A stretch of DNA of 64,000 nt from Strigamia acuminata (Eukaryota > Arthropoda > Chilopoda > Geophilomorpha > Linotaeniidae): the NCBI GenBank assembly GCA_949358305.1, contig OX442320.1, positions 11,362,259-11,426,258 on the forward strand, read 5' to 3'. The notes under the pieces were generated by a model. It saw only the letters and a list, made by a program, of their open reading frames with translations. It had not been told where the DNA came from and did no database searches. The position numbers and the translations under genes were made by a program. Shown piece after piece: positions 23,881-35,137 of this stretch. The stretch's first letter is position 1. Each line of letters opens with the position of its first letter.

Positions 23881-23903
23881 CTAAGCGTATCAGCATAGTG
23901 CAC

Positions 23904-25574
23904 AATTGATCAATTCTCGTGTTGTATTTATTCTGATTTGAGATTAACGAGATTGTGAAAAGTCCCTGCAAAATGGGTAAGGTAATTTTCAGGTATTTAG
24001 TCGTGGCACCCAGAAAAAAAATTTGAAAAATATAAGTTTACACAGCATTTTAATGTATGACAAATATGCATTAGCACATGCGTTGTGAGTTGGTTGCGAG
24101 GAAATGAAATGATTCCCATGTAAATGTAAAAAATGTGTTAAAAGATAAGGAATTACTGATGTTCAACTGTCAGAACAAACCTTTTTAATAGCAAAATATC
24201 CGCTCTAGCAATTGCAACCCAAACTCATGTTTAAATCAGAGGGAAAATGGGGAAAATGGGAAAAAAGGGGAAAAATTAGAAAAAAAAATTTTTTTCTCTT
24301 CGTCCCCTTGATTTCCAAATCTCCTGCTGGCAAAAAAAAAGTGAAACAAGACAGAAATCCCATCAGCTTGTTAATGTATGGCACAGTGAGAGAAAAGTGT
24401 GAACCAATGCCACCGACTTGTACATTAATGGCATTTTTAATTGCCTCATTATAAGCAAGTAACAAGAGACGCGCATTTCAAATGCCAAAAAGTGCGGAGA
24501 AAGACAACACTGGAAACAAAGTCAATTTTTTTTGCCTTCACTCGTTTGTGGAAAAAATTTATGGGTGGAATGTGCAGTAACTTTAGCTCGAACGCTAGAT
24601 TTGCATAATTGTCAGTCTGCATTTTACACTGCTATTTTTTTCCCTCCTCCTCCTCATCAATTTTTTTTTTCTTTTTTCTTTTTTTTAATGAAAAAGTTTT
24701 TCGTAATAAATTTAATATTGTTTCATTATTCATCACCTTTTCGGGGAAAAAAGATTTTTTGTAAAAAAAAGTTATAATTAGTGGTTTAAGTGGATAGGGG
24801 GAGTTATTATTTATTATTGCAATTAATTGCACCTATAACAAGAGATAAAAATTCCAAGTTGCCATCCTGTGTGTAAATACAAGTGTGGTGTTACAGCAGT
24901 TCCTTATAGGGTAGAATCAAATGAAAATGTTTTTTTCCTTGGAGGAAATGTTAAGGGTTGCCAGACGTCCCGTTGGACCAAAAAAGACGAAGATAAATTC
25001 ACAAAAACAGGGATGAATTTTTAATATTAATAAAAAATAAATAAATAAAATTAAAAAAATTTTCTAATAAAATTTTGAAATGTTTCTAATGAAAATTAAA
25101 AATTTTTCTAATAAAAATTTAAAATTTTTGATTTTTTCAATTTTCAATTTTTCCCACGAAAACTTCTATTTTGATGTTGTCTTGCGCGAAATCTTTGATC
25201 TTTTCGATATCCAGATTTAGCAGCACTCGGTTAGGGAAGCAAAAAGCAGTTTTGAAAAATTTCAATCTATTTGAGGATCATGCATGCCCTTTCGGAGAAA
25301 GTTGCTGTATCCAATCTTGATAGACACAGTGATTTAATGAACCCATCCGGCGCCATATTGGACTATAAATCTGCCTGCTTAAAAGAATGAGGTGAAAAGT
25401 TCAATGCTTTCCTCTTCTATGCCCATAGTGGTTGCCTGCAGGCCATTAATTAACACCGGGGTGGTTGCCTGACCCACACATTTGATTACCTCGAATTTAT
25501 TTGCCAGATAAACATTAGGCCGGGCCTAAAGGCTCGACATATGCTTCGCTCTAATCACTTTCACTTAAAAATAA
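23904..25574. other. AT-rich non-coding stretch
   Basis: A/T runs and low-complexity words (for example 25020-25150, rich in AAATTTTT). No gene is supported. Confidence 0.55.
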
Positions 25575-25802
25575 TTACACAAATAAACACAATGTGATGA
25601 CCTTATGTTTCATTCTTTTCCACACGGTCACACTTTTCAAACAGAAAATTAAATTCACAAACATTAGACCGGAAATGGCGGTTACGCTCAAAACCAACAT
25701 GGCGCCCAATTTGATTCCCGCCACTTCAAAGTTTATTATTCCGACATCTCGTCGACCGAGCGACCAAACGTCAAAAAATTGAACTCGCAAGATTCGTGTC
25801 AA
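25575..25802 (-). CDS. candidate small membrane-segment ORF, product unknown
   Basis: A minus frame of 75 codons contains the hydrophobic run GAMLVLSVTAISGLMFVNL followed by basic residues, resembling one transmembrane segment or a signal anchor. On the plus strand, CCGGAAATGGCGG (25670-25682, an ETS-like plus YY1-like word at an ATG) opens a 35-codon frame beginning MAVTLKTNMAPNLIP. Only one strand can be right and neither has splice support. Confidence 0.17.
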   Translation of the reverse strand: MTRILRVQFFDVWSLGRRDVGIINFEVAGIKLGAMLVLSVTAISGLMFVNLIFCLKSVTVWKRMKHKVITLCLFV

Positions 25803-27110
25803 TCTTGTTCACACTTTTTGAAAGTTTATTACGAGATCGTCAGAATCATTTTTATTCAATTCGGCACCAGATGGCGTTAAATAAATCTCTATACATAATA
25901 AGAACAGAACAAATGCCTATATATATACAACCCAGTTGCAAAAATATACAATCACTCCATCTTTTCAAATAAAGTACTTTTTCTTTTTATCACTGTGTAG
26001 TTATGAAATAGAAAAATTATCTGAAACCAACTAAACTAAGTTAATTAAACAAATAATAAGAAAAATTCATGTTGCCTTCGCGGCGCCCGTTGGGGAGAAA
26101 CGTCTGTCGTCTTCCTAGTGATTTTTGGGCACGAGAATCTCGTGTGACGAGTAGCAACCAATCAGAGCGTGGCTTAACAAAAGTCATTGAAACTTAGCTC
26201 GTGACATGTCCCTCTTAAGATCGCGAGTTGTTGTGACACTTTAAACATCTCGAGGGAGAAAAAATTTACTTTTTATTTCCACACATCTTGCCAAGTTATT
26301 TCTCCAAAGCAACATTAAAAATCATCTTGAATAAGCTAGCGAGGTTATCATTTTCACACTCAAGCACACCCAAACCGGAAATGGCATTCATTTCATATAC
26401 AGCACAGTGTAAACAATCCTCGAGGGACTCTTGCGCACAAAAGTTTCTATTGCAAAATTATACAAGACATTTGTGAATTGTCGGACGACTAAATCCTTCT
26501 TTTCAAAACTGTTTCAATCATATCTTTAACACCGTCTCCCCAAACTTAGAAAAAAAAACATTTAATCCTCTTCTCAGACTTTTTAAAAAATCCAAAAATC
26601 CAAAAAAATCCGGAAAAATAGACAAGACGAAAATAAAAATTGTGTTTAATTGATTCAAACTACTGAATGTTTGTTCCCTAATTGAAGGACCACACAGAGG
26701 AAGTCAATTTACAGCTATTTCATCCATCAGGATATTTATGTCAAGTCACATTCCCAAATGCTGTGCATCAGCTTCACTGCTGTTCATGTCTTCAAACACG
26801 ACCACTGGATTAGAAATATTTCTTCCAAAAAAGTTTTTTCTTTTTTCTTTTTATTCTTCATGATTGCATTTATAGGATTACCTTAAATCCCTTTTTTGAG
26901 ACAAGATTTATTTCATATCAGAGGAGTTGAATAATGCAATGAAAAGGGGGTTTTCATTAGTTAAATAATGGCAGACCAGTTTTTTTTTTGCTAAAGACCA
27001 GTGAAAGGAGAAAATCAATTGTGATTTCATAGTTTGCTTTCCCTTCCTTTTATTGCCCTACATTAAATTTACCTTTGGATCTTTAGGTCCATTAACTCAA
27101 TTAGTTGTCA
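25803..27110. other. AT-rich non-coding stretch
   Basis: Apart from the CTCF-like site at 25860, no feature is seen. Short frames look random. Confidence 0.5.
25860..25878 (+). promoter_or_regulatory. CTCF-like motif, plus orientation
   Basis: TTCGGCACCAGATGGCGTT contains a close match to the animal CTCF core (CACCAGATGGCG). The identical 19 bases occur in reverse complement at 35119-35137. Confidence 0.45.
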
Positions 27111-27111
27111 A

Positions 27112-27470
27112 ATGAAACCTAAAAACAGTTTTAGAAGGTTAAAAACAGTTTTTGAGGCTTAAAAAGAATTTTTAAGGCATAAAAACAATTTTTGAGGCAT
27201 AAAAAATGTTTTTGAAGCTTAAAAACAGTTTTTGAAGCTTAAAAACAGTTTTTGAGGCTTAAAAACAGTTTTTGAGGCTTAAAAACAGTTTTTGAGGCTT
27301 AAAAACAGTTTTTGAGGCTTAAAAACAATTTTTGAGGCTTAAAAACAATTTTTGAGGCATAAAAACAGTTTTTAAGGCATAAAAACTGCTTTTGAAGGTA
27401 AAAAAAAGTGTTTCTGAAGTTTAAAAAGTGCTTTTGAGACTTAAAAACCGTTTTTGAAGCTTTTGTAATA
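27112..27470. repeat. 20-bp A/T-tract minisatellite
   Basis: The unit is CTTAAAAACAGTTTTTGAGG with close variants, about 17 copies. A5 and T5 tract centres are separated by 8 and 12 bp, averaging 10. Confidence 0.92.
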
Positions 27471-28382
27471 TAATTACAAATGAGCAAATTGGCATTATGG
27501 ATTTTAGAGCATTTAAAAACACTTCTGAAGACTTAAAACAGCATGAGAAACCCTTTGAAGCATCTCTTAAAGCCCTCAAATGACTTAAGACACCATTGCC
27601 ATCGCTTTAATTCCAAAAGTTAGAAAAAACTCCATAATTTATTAGACAAACACCTCCACTCCGCAACCTCTCTTTGATCTCACTTGCCAATAATTATAAT
27701 GGATATAATTCTTGCGTGGATTAAATTTGGCAACAAGTAAAACGATTAAAACTGCTCGCAATCAAGCCAATTCCTAATTCCAGTTGCAGCCCAACTCAAA
27801 CACCCTTTGACAATCTCCCCCTGCCTTAATTCATGGCACTCTCCCTGTTAGCAGTCCCATCCATTCCATTTCCTTGCAGTGTGAAATTCCCTCAATTTGC
27901 TCTCTTTCACTCAACAGATAGTAATTAAGCCAACACCACCCCAGCAGAGGGGCCGGCTAGAGTACATCCAATATCTACACCCTTTGCTTATATTCCATCA
28001 CCGCCCCAACTGCAATTTCCAGCTGTGGAAATTGGATCTTGCACCTCGCATTTGTCAACAAACAGAGCTACAATGTCACTCATCTTTTGGCCCAATCTCC
28101 ACTTTAATTCGTCAGGTAATTTGATGCCACTTAATTAGCGAGCCATCTCCGTCCCTTAGCAGCCAATGCCAGCCATTTTTGGCATATTTCAGCTCGACTA
28201 AGAAATTGATGGATGACTCAACTAAACATTAACTTCAAACTCAATTAAAGCGACCAAATTAATTCCTGCCTGCGTTCAAAACCATGCCCAATTTCTTTCT
28301 ATAATTAAACGAGTTTGCAAAAGGGCTCCACATTTTCTAATTATTTCCAAGTAAAAAATCTATACGAAGAGACCGGCTAACA
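27471..28382. other. AT-rich non-coding stretch
   Basis: No repeats or gene signals of note. Confidence 0.5.
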
Positions 28383-28462
28383 AACCTAACCCAACCCAAC
28401 CTAACCTAACCTAAACCTAACCTAAACCTAAACCTAACCTAAACCTAACCCAACCTAACCTA
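28383..28462. repeat. interstitial telomere-like (AACCT/AAACCT)n array
   Basis: About 15 units of CCTAA/CCTAAA, with some CCCAA variants, equal TTAGG and TTTAGG on the minus strand. TTAGG is the canonical arthropod telomere repeat. The mixing with TTTAGG-like and TTGGG-like variants indicates an aged or interstitial tract. Confidence 0.85.
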
Positions 28463-28794
28463 GCTGAATCTAAGCACCTTAAAAACGGCATCGCTAAAAT
28501 GGGCGTTGCTAAAGTAAAGAAATCCGATAAAACCAAATTTTAAGCCATTGCTTTAATGTACAAAAAAGTTTAATTAATTATGTATTTCATCCAATCAAAC
28601 TACAGTATTTTTTAATTATAGTGAAAAAATGATATAAGGGAGGATAAGTAAATGTTCTCGATGTTCGGTCCTCGGGCAAAGCCTAGCGCGTCTAATAATA
28701 GGGAAAGTGCCTTGTTTTGTAGAGTGTCCATCAATTGATGCAAAGAATTTTCATCTTCTCAGCTTTTTCATCATCTCAAAGTCAGTTGTGACAG
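28463..28794. other. non-coding stretch
   Basis: No feature is seen apart from AT-rich sequence leading up to the candidate exon at 28795. Confidence 0.45.
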
Positions 28795-28931
28795 GTCTCC
28801 GAGGCTCCTCTTTCCCCAAGAGGCAATTTCAGACACAGTCTCGCTCTATTTGTCTCCATCGATCATCCGGGCACCCAAGGCGACTGCTGTCACACTTTCT
28901 GCCAACTGCCAACACACCGACGGGTCAAAGG
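28795..28931 (+). CDS. candidate exon joined to 29005-29051, product unknown
   Basis: The exon starts after acceptor-like ttgtgacag. The frame reads SPRLLFPQEAISDTVSLYLS followed by ATAVTLSANCQHTDGSK, reminiscent of an extracellular beta-strand segment. It ends at AAAGG before gtaaac (28932). A 73-bp candidate intron follows, with a very strong pyrimidine tract and cttgcag at 29004. Joining gives GAG CCC CTC GCT and a TAA stop at 29049-29051. A second frame is also open across the exon and junction, so the frame is not certain. Confidence 0.27.
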
Positions 28932-29004
28932 GTAAACTTATCTCAACCTCATGACTCAACAACTGTCTTCTCTTCTCTCGTCTCTCTTTCTTTTCCACTT
29001 GCAG

Positions 29005-29051
29005 AGCCCCTCGCTCCAGCCACTCGAGCAAAGAAAACAATATCATCCTAA
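29005..29051 (+). CDS. candidate terminal exon paired with 28795-28931
   Basis: It follows the strong acceptor (about 30 pyrimidine-rich bases then gcag). In the preferred frame it reads EPLAPATRAKKTISS then stop. Confidence 0.27.
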
Positions 29052-29410
29052 TTCAAAATATTCAATTCATTTACACCGAGTCGACAATTTCATTTCCCCA
29101 ACAAAATAAAAAAAGAACAATCTCCGAATCTCAGACAGACAGCGCTCTCCTCCTCTAATTCGTGCCCCTCGTGGCGTAATCGTCTCACAAGTGTCTTCTA
29201 TTGCGCCATTCACTGTAACGACAGGAGCAGACGCACGACAAAGCGAAAGGAGACGCTCAAAAAAACACATCCAAAGTTTAAAAAAACCACAGGTGCAAAC
29301 TCATCTTAAAGGCGAATCCTCCACTAAATACGACCTGCATTTCATCCATTTTAGGTTGCTATCATTTTATGGGATAACGGAATAACCAGGGCACACACTA
29401 ATTCTTATAC
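29052..29410. other. open on both strands, no gene called
   Basis: A plus frame of about 92 codons (about 29109-29385) and a minus frame (29067-29270) are both plausible, and neither has decisive splice or start evidence. Confidence 0.35.
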
Positions 29411-29650
29411 AGGGTGTTCTAAAAGTCTGGTTCTCTCCAAATATTTCCTGAGCAATTGCATATAGGCCAACTTTGATGAAGCGATCATATACGAAGTTGG
29501 GTGAGAGCAATCCATCAATGACGTCATCAAATTTGACCTTGAAGGTCATTTTCAAGATCATTCACTTTCTAACTTTTGAACCATTTAAGATACAGCTAAA
29601 ATTCCAATTACAAAGTTGTAGAGCACCATCAAATTAGTACTATACAATTT
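29411..29650 (+). mobile_element. transposon-end-like fragment
   Basis: It starts ACAGGGTGTTCTAAAAGTCT, a word type common at ends of arthropod DNA transposons and their relics. It includes TGACGTCAT and TGACCTTGAAGGTCA, then TTACAAAGTTGTAGAGCACC. Similar words in similar order occur at 45127-45215. There is no coding capacity and no partner terminus was found. Confidence 0.4.
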
Positions 29651-31488
29651 ATCTTAGTTATTTTAAGTTAAATTTTTCAGAACGCGCAATATCGCAGTAA
29701 CGCATGGCAGTGCTATTCATATGCGCGACATCGCGTATAAGAGTTTTTCTTACATGTCGCGCGTACAAATATCGCGCATATTATGGATCACCGGGTTAAT
29801 GATTGGGTGGGAGGGAGTGTGGGTGGATGGGTTGGTAGTTGGTTTCTACCTAGTTGCTCGATGTGTTGTCCTTCAGCAGCCTGACAGAGTTCTGCACGAC
29901 ATTTGACAAAATCAAACATAGAACTAGAACTTTCTAGAATAATTTAACAATACTATGTATTCAAAAAACTATGATGACAATGGTGTGCGATTCACTTCAA
30001 GAGCCATGAGCCAATGCCCAAGCTAGAGGAAGTTTTTAGCATTGCCAGAGATTGGCAAGTCTAGACTGTTCCTCGGTAGGCCCTGTCTAGACGAAGGCCA
30101 CAGTATTAATTTAGATAACATTTACAAAATCATCCATTTAATGCTGGTTCATTAGATATTGATGAAAATTCTTTAAAAAAAATCGCAATCGGCCTGACAA
30201 TCAAATATCTATGATGGAGTTTGCACAAATTTAAACTCCTCCTTCTGTTCGACTTATCCGTTTATCAAAGCCGGCGCAAATCTGCATTTCGAGAAGATAG
30301 TAGATGCAAAAGGTCAAAAGTGGCACCATCATTTAGATGTGAGTGCAAGGAGCTGTCGAAAAGAGGTTAGCAACACACTTTTCCTGGCACCAAGACCACA
30401 TCTTTGATGGAAAGGAATAAGGAGTTAGTTCACTTCCAAAGGTCACAAACTTAAACTTAAACTTGAAAGATTTTAATCTCTTTTTTTTTATTTATTTCAA
30501 ATCAGTTGCAGCTCTTCTCAGCTCTTCTCTTCCCTTATCTTCTTCCCCTGGGTGCTGCTGCGTTCTCTTCTCCTTCATTGATGAATGAGGCCAATTAACA
30601 GTGTGTCTGGTCCAGTGTTGTGCATGCCAAAGCGAGCCATTAATGAGCAGTTCAGCTGCCGCCTGACAAGCGATGATAGATGAGTGGCGCTTTTAAACGC
30701 GGTGTTAATTCCTCGCAGGGATGGGAAACAAAATAAAGTCATCCATTCATGCACTTAGACGACTCCGGTGCAATCTGTGCCCCGCTACGAAAAACACGAG
30801 ATAAATCAGGAAATTTCAGCCATCATTCGTCGCGAGTGAATTGAACAAAAGAGCAATTTCCCGCAGCACTCATGTGTGAACACACACTCAATTTCGGGCC
30901 TAAATGATCCACTAATTTAATTAATACTTGGCGATATCCAATTTTTGAGCGCTTCTTGGCACGGTTCCTCGAGAAAAAGCGCCCTAATCATCATCATAAC
31001 AAGGATGTAAAATGTCTTCTCATCCAAGAATTATTATTCTTTCCTTGTCATTGGCCACACTTTAATATGGAACTAAATGGGATCAATTGAAGCGTATCCA
31101 AACAAGAATTAACCTTTGGCAACGCGCAGCGAGAGAGACGAGAATTTCTTTTCTTTTCTTTTCTTGCAATCCACTCGCTTCACCCTTCCCGGCCCTGGCA
31201 ATTCAACCAGTTTGTACGGACGAATAAATTATTTACAGAATTTGCCTTTGCACTACACTTTATTACCCCCTAAGCCCGAAATTACCCCACTGGGAGTCCA
31301 CACAATCAAAAAGATGAGGCGAATAAAGAAAATGCGATGCAAGACGTTGCATGGGGAAAAGGGGAAGGTGAGAAGGGACCCCTTTTACATCATTTATTAT
31401 TTAAACTAAACATAATGATCCAAAATTAATAATTAGCATGTGCTTGCACCCTAGGTAACTCTAAATCCATACACAACATTCAGTCAAT
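29651..31488. other. non-coding stretch
   Basis: It contains a small inverted pair ATGCGCGACAT/ATGTCGCGCGTA (29720-29767). Otherwise AT-rich with no gene. Confidence 0.5.
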
Positions 31489-31825
31489 CTGTCACATTCG
31501 TCGTAATTTCATCAAAATCCGAGCACAATTTGCGGACTTTGTACATCAAAGTTGGCGTAGCGCAAAAACTTCAAGAAATAGGTGTCTGGAAACCATGTTA
31601 GAAACCCCCAAACCAAGTTTCGTCAAAATCGGAGCGACGGATTTCGAGATACCGGTATGGGCTAACATAGTCTACGGACAGATCGATACCCAATGTTAAA
31701 ATTTCTCAAAATCTATACCTTGGAATTGTCTGAAATTTGGTCAGCATGTTGACAACATCGTATAAAAGATTGTGCCGTAGTTTTAGAATTCTACGGTAAC
31801 TCGTAAGACACATGGTGGATTTTTT
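31489..31825 (+). mobile_element. transposon relic with the 'aaaatcgg' phrase
   Basis: Words such as TTTCATCAAAATCCGAG, GTTTCGTCAAAATCGGAGCG followed by ACGGATTTCGAGATA, and CTACGGACAGATCGATA match the style of arthropod transposon non-coding ends. No open frame is present. Confidence 0.4.
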
Positions 31826-32880
31826 TTCAGTTTACCGAAGTCCTTTCTTAATACTTGAATTGATGTGTGGATGTGGCACGTTTATGTTCTCCCAATCTTT
31901 AATTAACTTCTTGTCATTCTCACTTGGATTGAGTCCAAAAACACAACTCTTTGCTTAGCTAAATCAAACAAGTTAATCATAAACTCGCCTAATTTCATCC
32001 ATATTAAAAAAAATAAAAGAAAATAAAAAAAAAATTTTATGTCATTCTCTCTCATCCCTGCCAAATTAATTAGCACACAGACACTGCATTAATCCAGCAT
32101 GTTATTCAACCCACATTATCACATTTTTATTCACTTATCAGCACAAAATTACAATAAAACCCCAAGAACAAATTTAAAATTAAAAAGAAAAAAAAAATAT
32201 TTAATGCAACCAAAACTCATTAATACTTGATGACAACATAAAAACATCTTCCCCCATCACATTGATATTCTTTTAAGCTGATAAATAATTTATATATTCC
32301 ATTAAGAGCCGTGCAATGAGAAAATACCTGCGGTTGAGTTTGTTTTAATGTTGGAAGTTGGAAGTGAACAATTTGATTATGATCAATTTCTTTTGATGTG
32401 CAGTCACATAAAATAGAAACAAGTTATGTTTATTTATCTTTGTTTGCACTTGGCAATCAGACGCTTGGAAAAAGTATCGTAAATTAGCGGGGAGGAAGAG
32501 GGAAAAAATCCTGTTGAGTTCTTTTCCGACATCTTTTCTAACCATCTTAATGGCAATCAAGAGAAACATAAATTTTTATACTCAACTGAAAAACAAAGAT
32601 AAAAACAAATGATGAGGGCATGAGTTTGAGAGCTGCTTATGTATAATCGAAATCAGATACAACAGCTTGCTTCGTTTTGTTTCCAATTATCATTCGGAGA
32701 AGTTGCGAAGAAATTATTATTATTTTTTTAAAGTTGGTTTTTATGGTTTTGTTTATGGGGTTTGTAATTTGGGGGATTGGGAAGTGTTGGTTTATATTTA
32801 GAGGATTAATTGGGTGAGGTTGCATGTTTTATTTAAAGTTTATGTAGAATTTTTGAAAATTTTTTATTTATTTTTTATTT
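31826..32880. other. AT-rich non-coding stretch
   Basis: No gene signals. Frames are short and low in complexity. Confidence 0.55.
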
Positions 32881-32884
32881 TTTT

Positions 32885-33175
32885 AATGATTTTGAAATTT
32901 GAGAAAATTATTTTTGAAATTGTGGAAAATTTGAGAAAATTATTTTTAAAATTGTGGAAAATTTGAGAAAATTATTTTTGAAATTGTGGAAAATTTGAGA
33001 AAATTATTTTTGAATTTGTGGAAAATTTGAGAAAATTATTTTTGAATTTGTGGAAAATTTGAGAAAATTATTTTTGAATTTGTGGAAAATTTGAGAAAAT
33101 TATTTTTAAAAATTGTAAAGAATTTGAGAAAATTATTTTTAAAAATTGTAAAGAATTTGAGAAAATTAGCAAATC
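32885..33175. repeat. 32-bp A/T-tract minisatellite
   Basis: The unit begins GAGAAAATTATTTTTGAA and ends TTGTGGAAAATTT. Copy starts at 32901, 32933 and 32965 fix the 32-bp period. About nine copies are present, the last ones divergent. Thirty-two bp is close to three helical turns. Confidence 0.92.
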
Positions 33176-34035
33176 GTATTAAATTTCAAATTTTGCTTAA
33201 ATTTACAAGTGTTAATATTTTTCCTCATAAAATTTAGAAAAAAAAAATAAGTAAAAAAAATTTCCAAAAGATTTTTGAATTCTATAATTTCTTCCAAAAC
33301 TCCATGAAAAATTGACAAACTAGTTAAAATATTGGAAACCTTTCACTTCAAATTCAACCCTCGCATTGTCTACAAGCTAGGTATTATTGATTCCTCTAAC
33401 ACAAACAAACAATTTAAACAAACCACTGATCCATTCCCAATCAACACGAGCACATTTCAAATTCCACTCTCCTCTCTCTCTCTCTCCACAAGTGAAATGA
33501 GCTCTACTTGAAAAATTGGCTGCAATCACACAGGTGGTCGCAGCTGCGCTATAATTGCCGCTTCAGCTTTATTTCAATATTGCCCAACTTTCAACTTAAT
33601 ATCAAAAATTAGGAAAAAGAAAAAAAAGGAAAAAATTGCCATTAAAGTTTGATTTAGCGCCTTTTCCTTTTCTTACAGCAACATCTTTTGTGGCTGTTAA
33701 TTTCCTGTTTTCTACTTTTTCCCCGTCTCAAAACTTGTATTCTGTAACTGGCATTTGTTTCAAATGATTTATACAATCTGGCAGATTAAATGCATCGCTG
33801 TAGTTTATTATTTTTTCCAAAAACTGAACACCAACATACATCACTTGCCAATTCCAACTATAAATCTCGCTCGCACCGGCTACATCGTGTGCACACTCCC
33901 TCTGCTGCTAGTCTCAGCCGTTACGATTTGGAAGCCGTCCAAAACCTGTGCCGTGTGCTCTGCTCTGCTCTGCGCACACATTCGCGTTTAAACATCGCAC
34001 ACTCAAACAATACGTACGAAATAAAAGTCGAAAAA
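33176..34035. other. AT-rich non-coding stretch
   Basis: It contains a CT microsatellite (about 33470-33487). No gene is supported. Confidence 0.5.
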
Positions 34036-34037
34036 AC

Positions 34038-34505
34038 AAAAAAACGTTTTAACACGTCAGAAAAGCATTTGTTGACGCGTTTCTACACGTTAAAAAGTTA
34101 TTTAACACGTTTAAAACGCATTTAACATGTTAAAAACGCATTTAACATGTTAAAAACGCATTTAACATGTTAAAAACGCATTTAACACGTTCAAAACGCA
34201 TTTAACATGTTTAAAATTCATTTAAAACGTTCAAAACCTATTTTACACGCGTTGAATAGCGTTTTGACTGAGGTAAATGCGTTTCAAACGTGTTCAATGC
34301 ATTTTGAACACGGTGAATGGCGGTTGGAGCGTGTTAAATGTGTTTTAACTCATAAAATCACATATTAAAATAAGTTTTAAGCATTTTAAAATACGTTTTG
34401 ACATTCTAGAAACTCGTTTTCACCGCATTAAAAACCGTTTAACAAATTATAAACGCGTTTTAACACATTTAAGTCGTGTTTTTTCACTCAAGAAACACGT
34501 TTTAC
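34038..34505. repeat. 20-bp TTTAAC/AAAAACGC minisatellite
   Basis: The unit TTTAACATGTTAAAAACGCA is perfect at about 34120-34200 and degenerates outwards into GTTTTAACACATTT-type variants. The unit holds the palindrome TTAACATGTTAA. Confidence 0.9.
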
Positions 34506-35118
34506 ACCTTTAAGACTGAATCTCACATCTCTATTAGGTCAGACAAATCCCCTTCGACTCCCATTACGAATTTATCAACAATTTCACATTTCCACATTCG
34601 GACGGTAAAGTGCAAACCTCAAACCGTTTGAGATTCTCGCAATGACATTTATTTGCGTTTTTCAACGCTGTCCATCATAAAAGCCACTTGTGCATGTCTC
34701 CTGTTTGTCATAACTATGACGTCAGTCCACTCGCTCATATTTCACCAGGATTGGAGGGTAATGACGCGTGAGTTGGCCACTGGTGACCCCAGTCCATCCA
34801 TCAGGCTCACTGGCACAGTACGCGCGCCCAAGTTCCACTTTCGTCTTATCCCACCCCTGAAATTGAGTCATGGCTTTTCTGCGCAACATCGACCCACAAT
34901 GCCATGCGTCATCCGGTGATGTCATCGTCCTACAGCACCAAAACCAATGAGAATTTAGGGGGAGCGAGACGGCACAAAGATCAACAAATTCCTCTATGGA
35001 CATTTTTATGCCGCCAGTGACTCATGTCAGGTGCCACTGTTTTATTGTTATTAACAAAACATGGCTGCCATTTTCAATTTCACTATTGCGCCCAATTGCG
35101 CCGCTCTATTCATGCCGC
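34506..35118. other. GC-richer stretch, no gene called
   Basis: Frames on both strands (for example 34722-35003 minus) lack start, splice or domain support. Confidence 0.4.
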
Positions 35119-35137
35119 AACGCCATCTGGTGCCGAA
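35119..35137 (-). promoter_or_regulatory. CTCF-like motif, minus orientation
   Basis: Exact 19-base reverse complement of the word at 25860-25878. With that site it forms a convergent pair about 9.3 kb apart. Confidence 0.45.

Noticed and set aside
27112-27470. CRISPR-like look of regularly spaced repeats
   Set aside because: Units are contiguous 20-bp tandem copies without unique spacers, in eukaryotic-type DNA.
12345-31817. 17-bp word TCGTAAGACACATGGTG shared by about 12345 and 31801
   Set aside because: A single 17-bp match in 64 kb of AT-rich DNA is near chance, so it is kept only as a weak hint of shared mobile origin.
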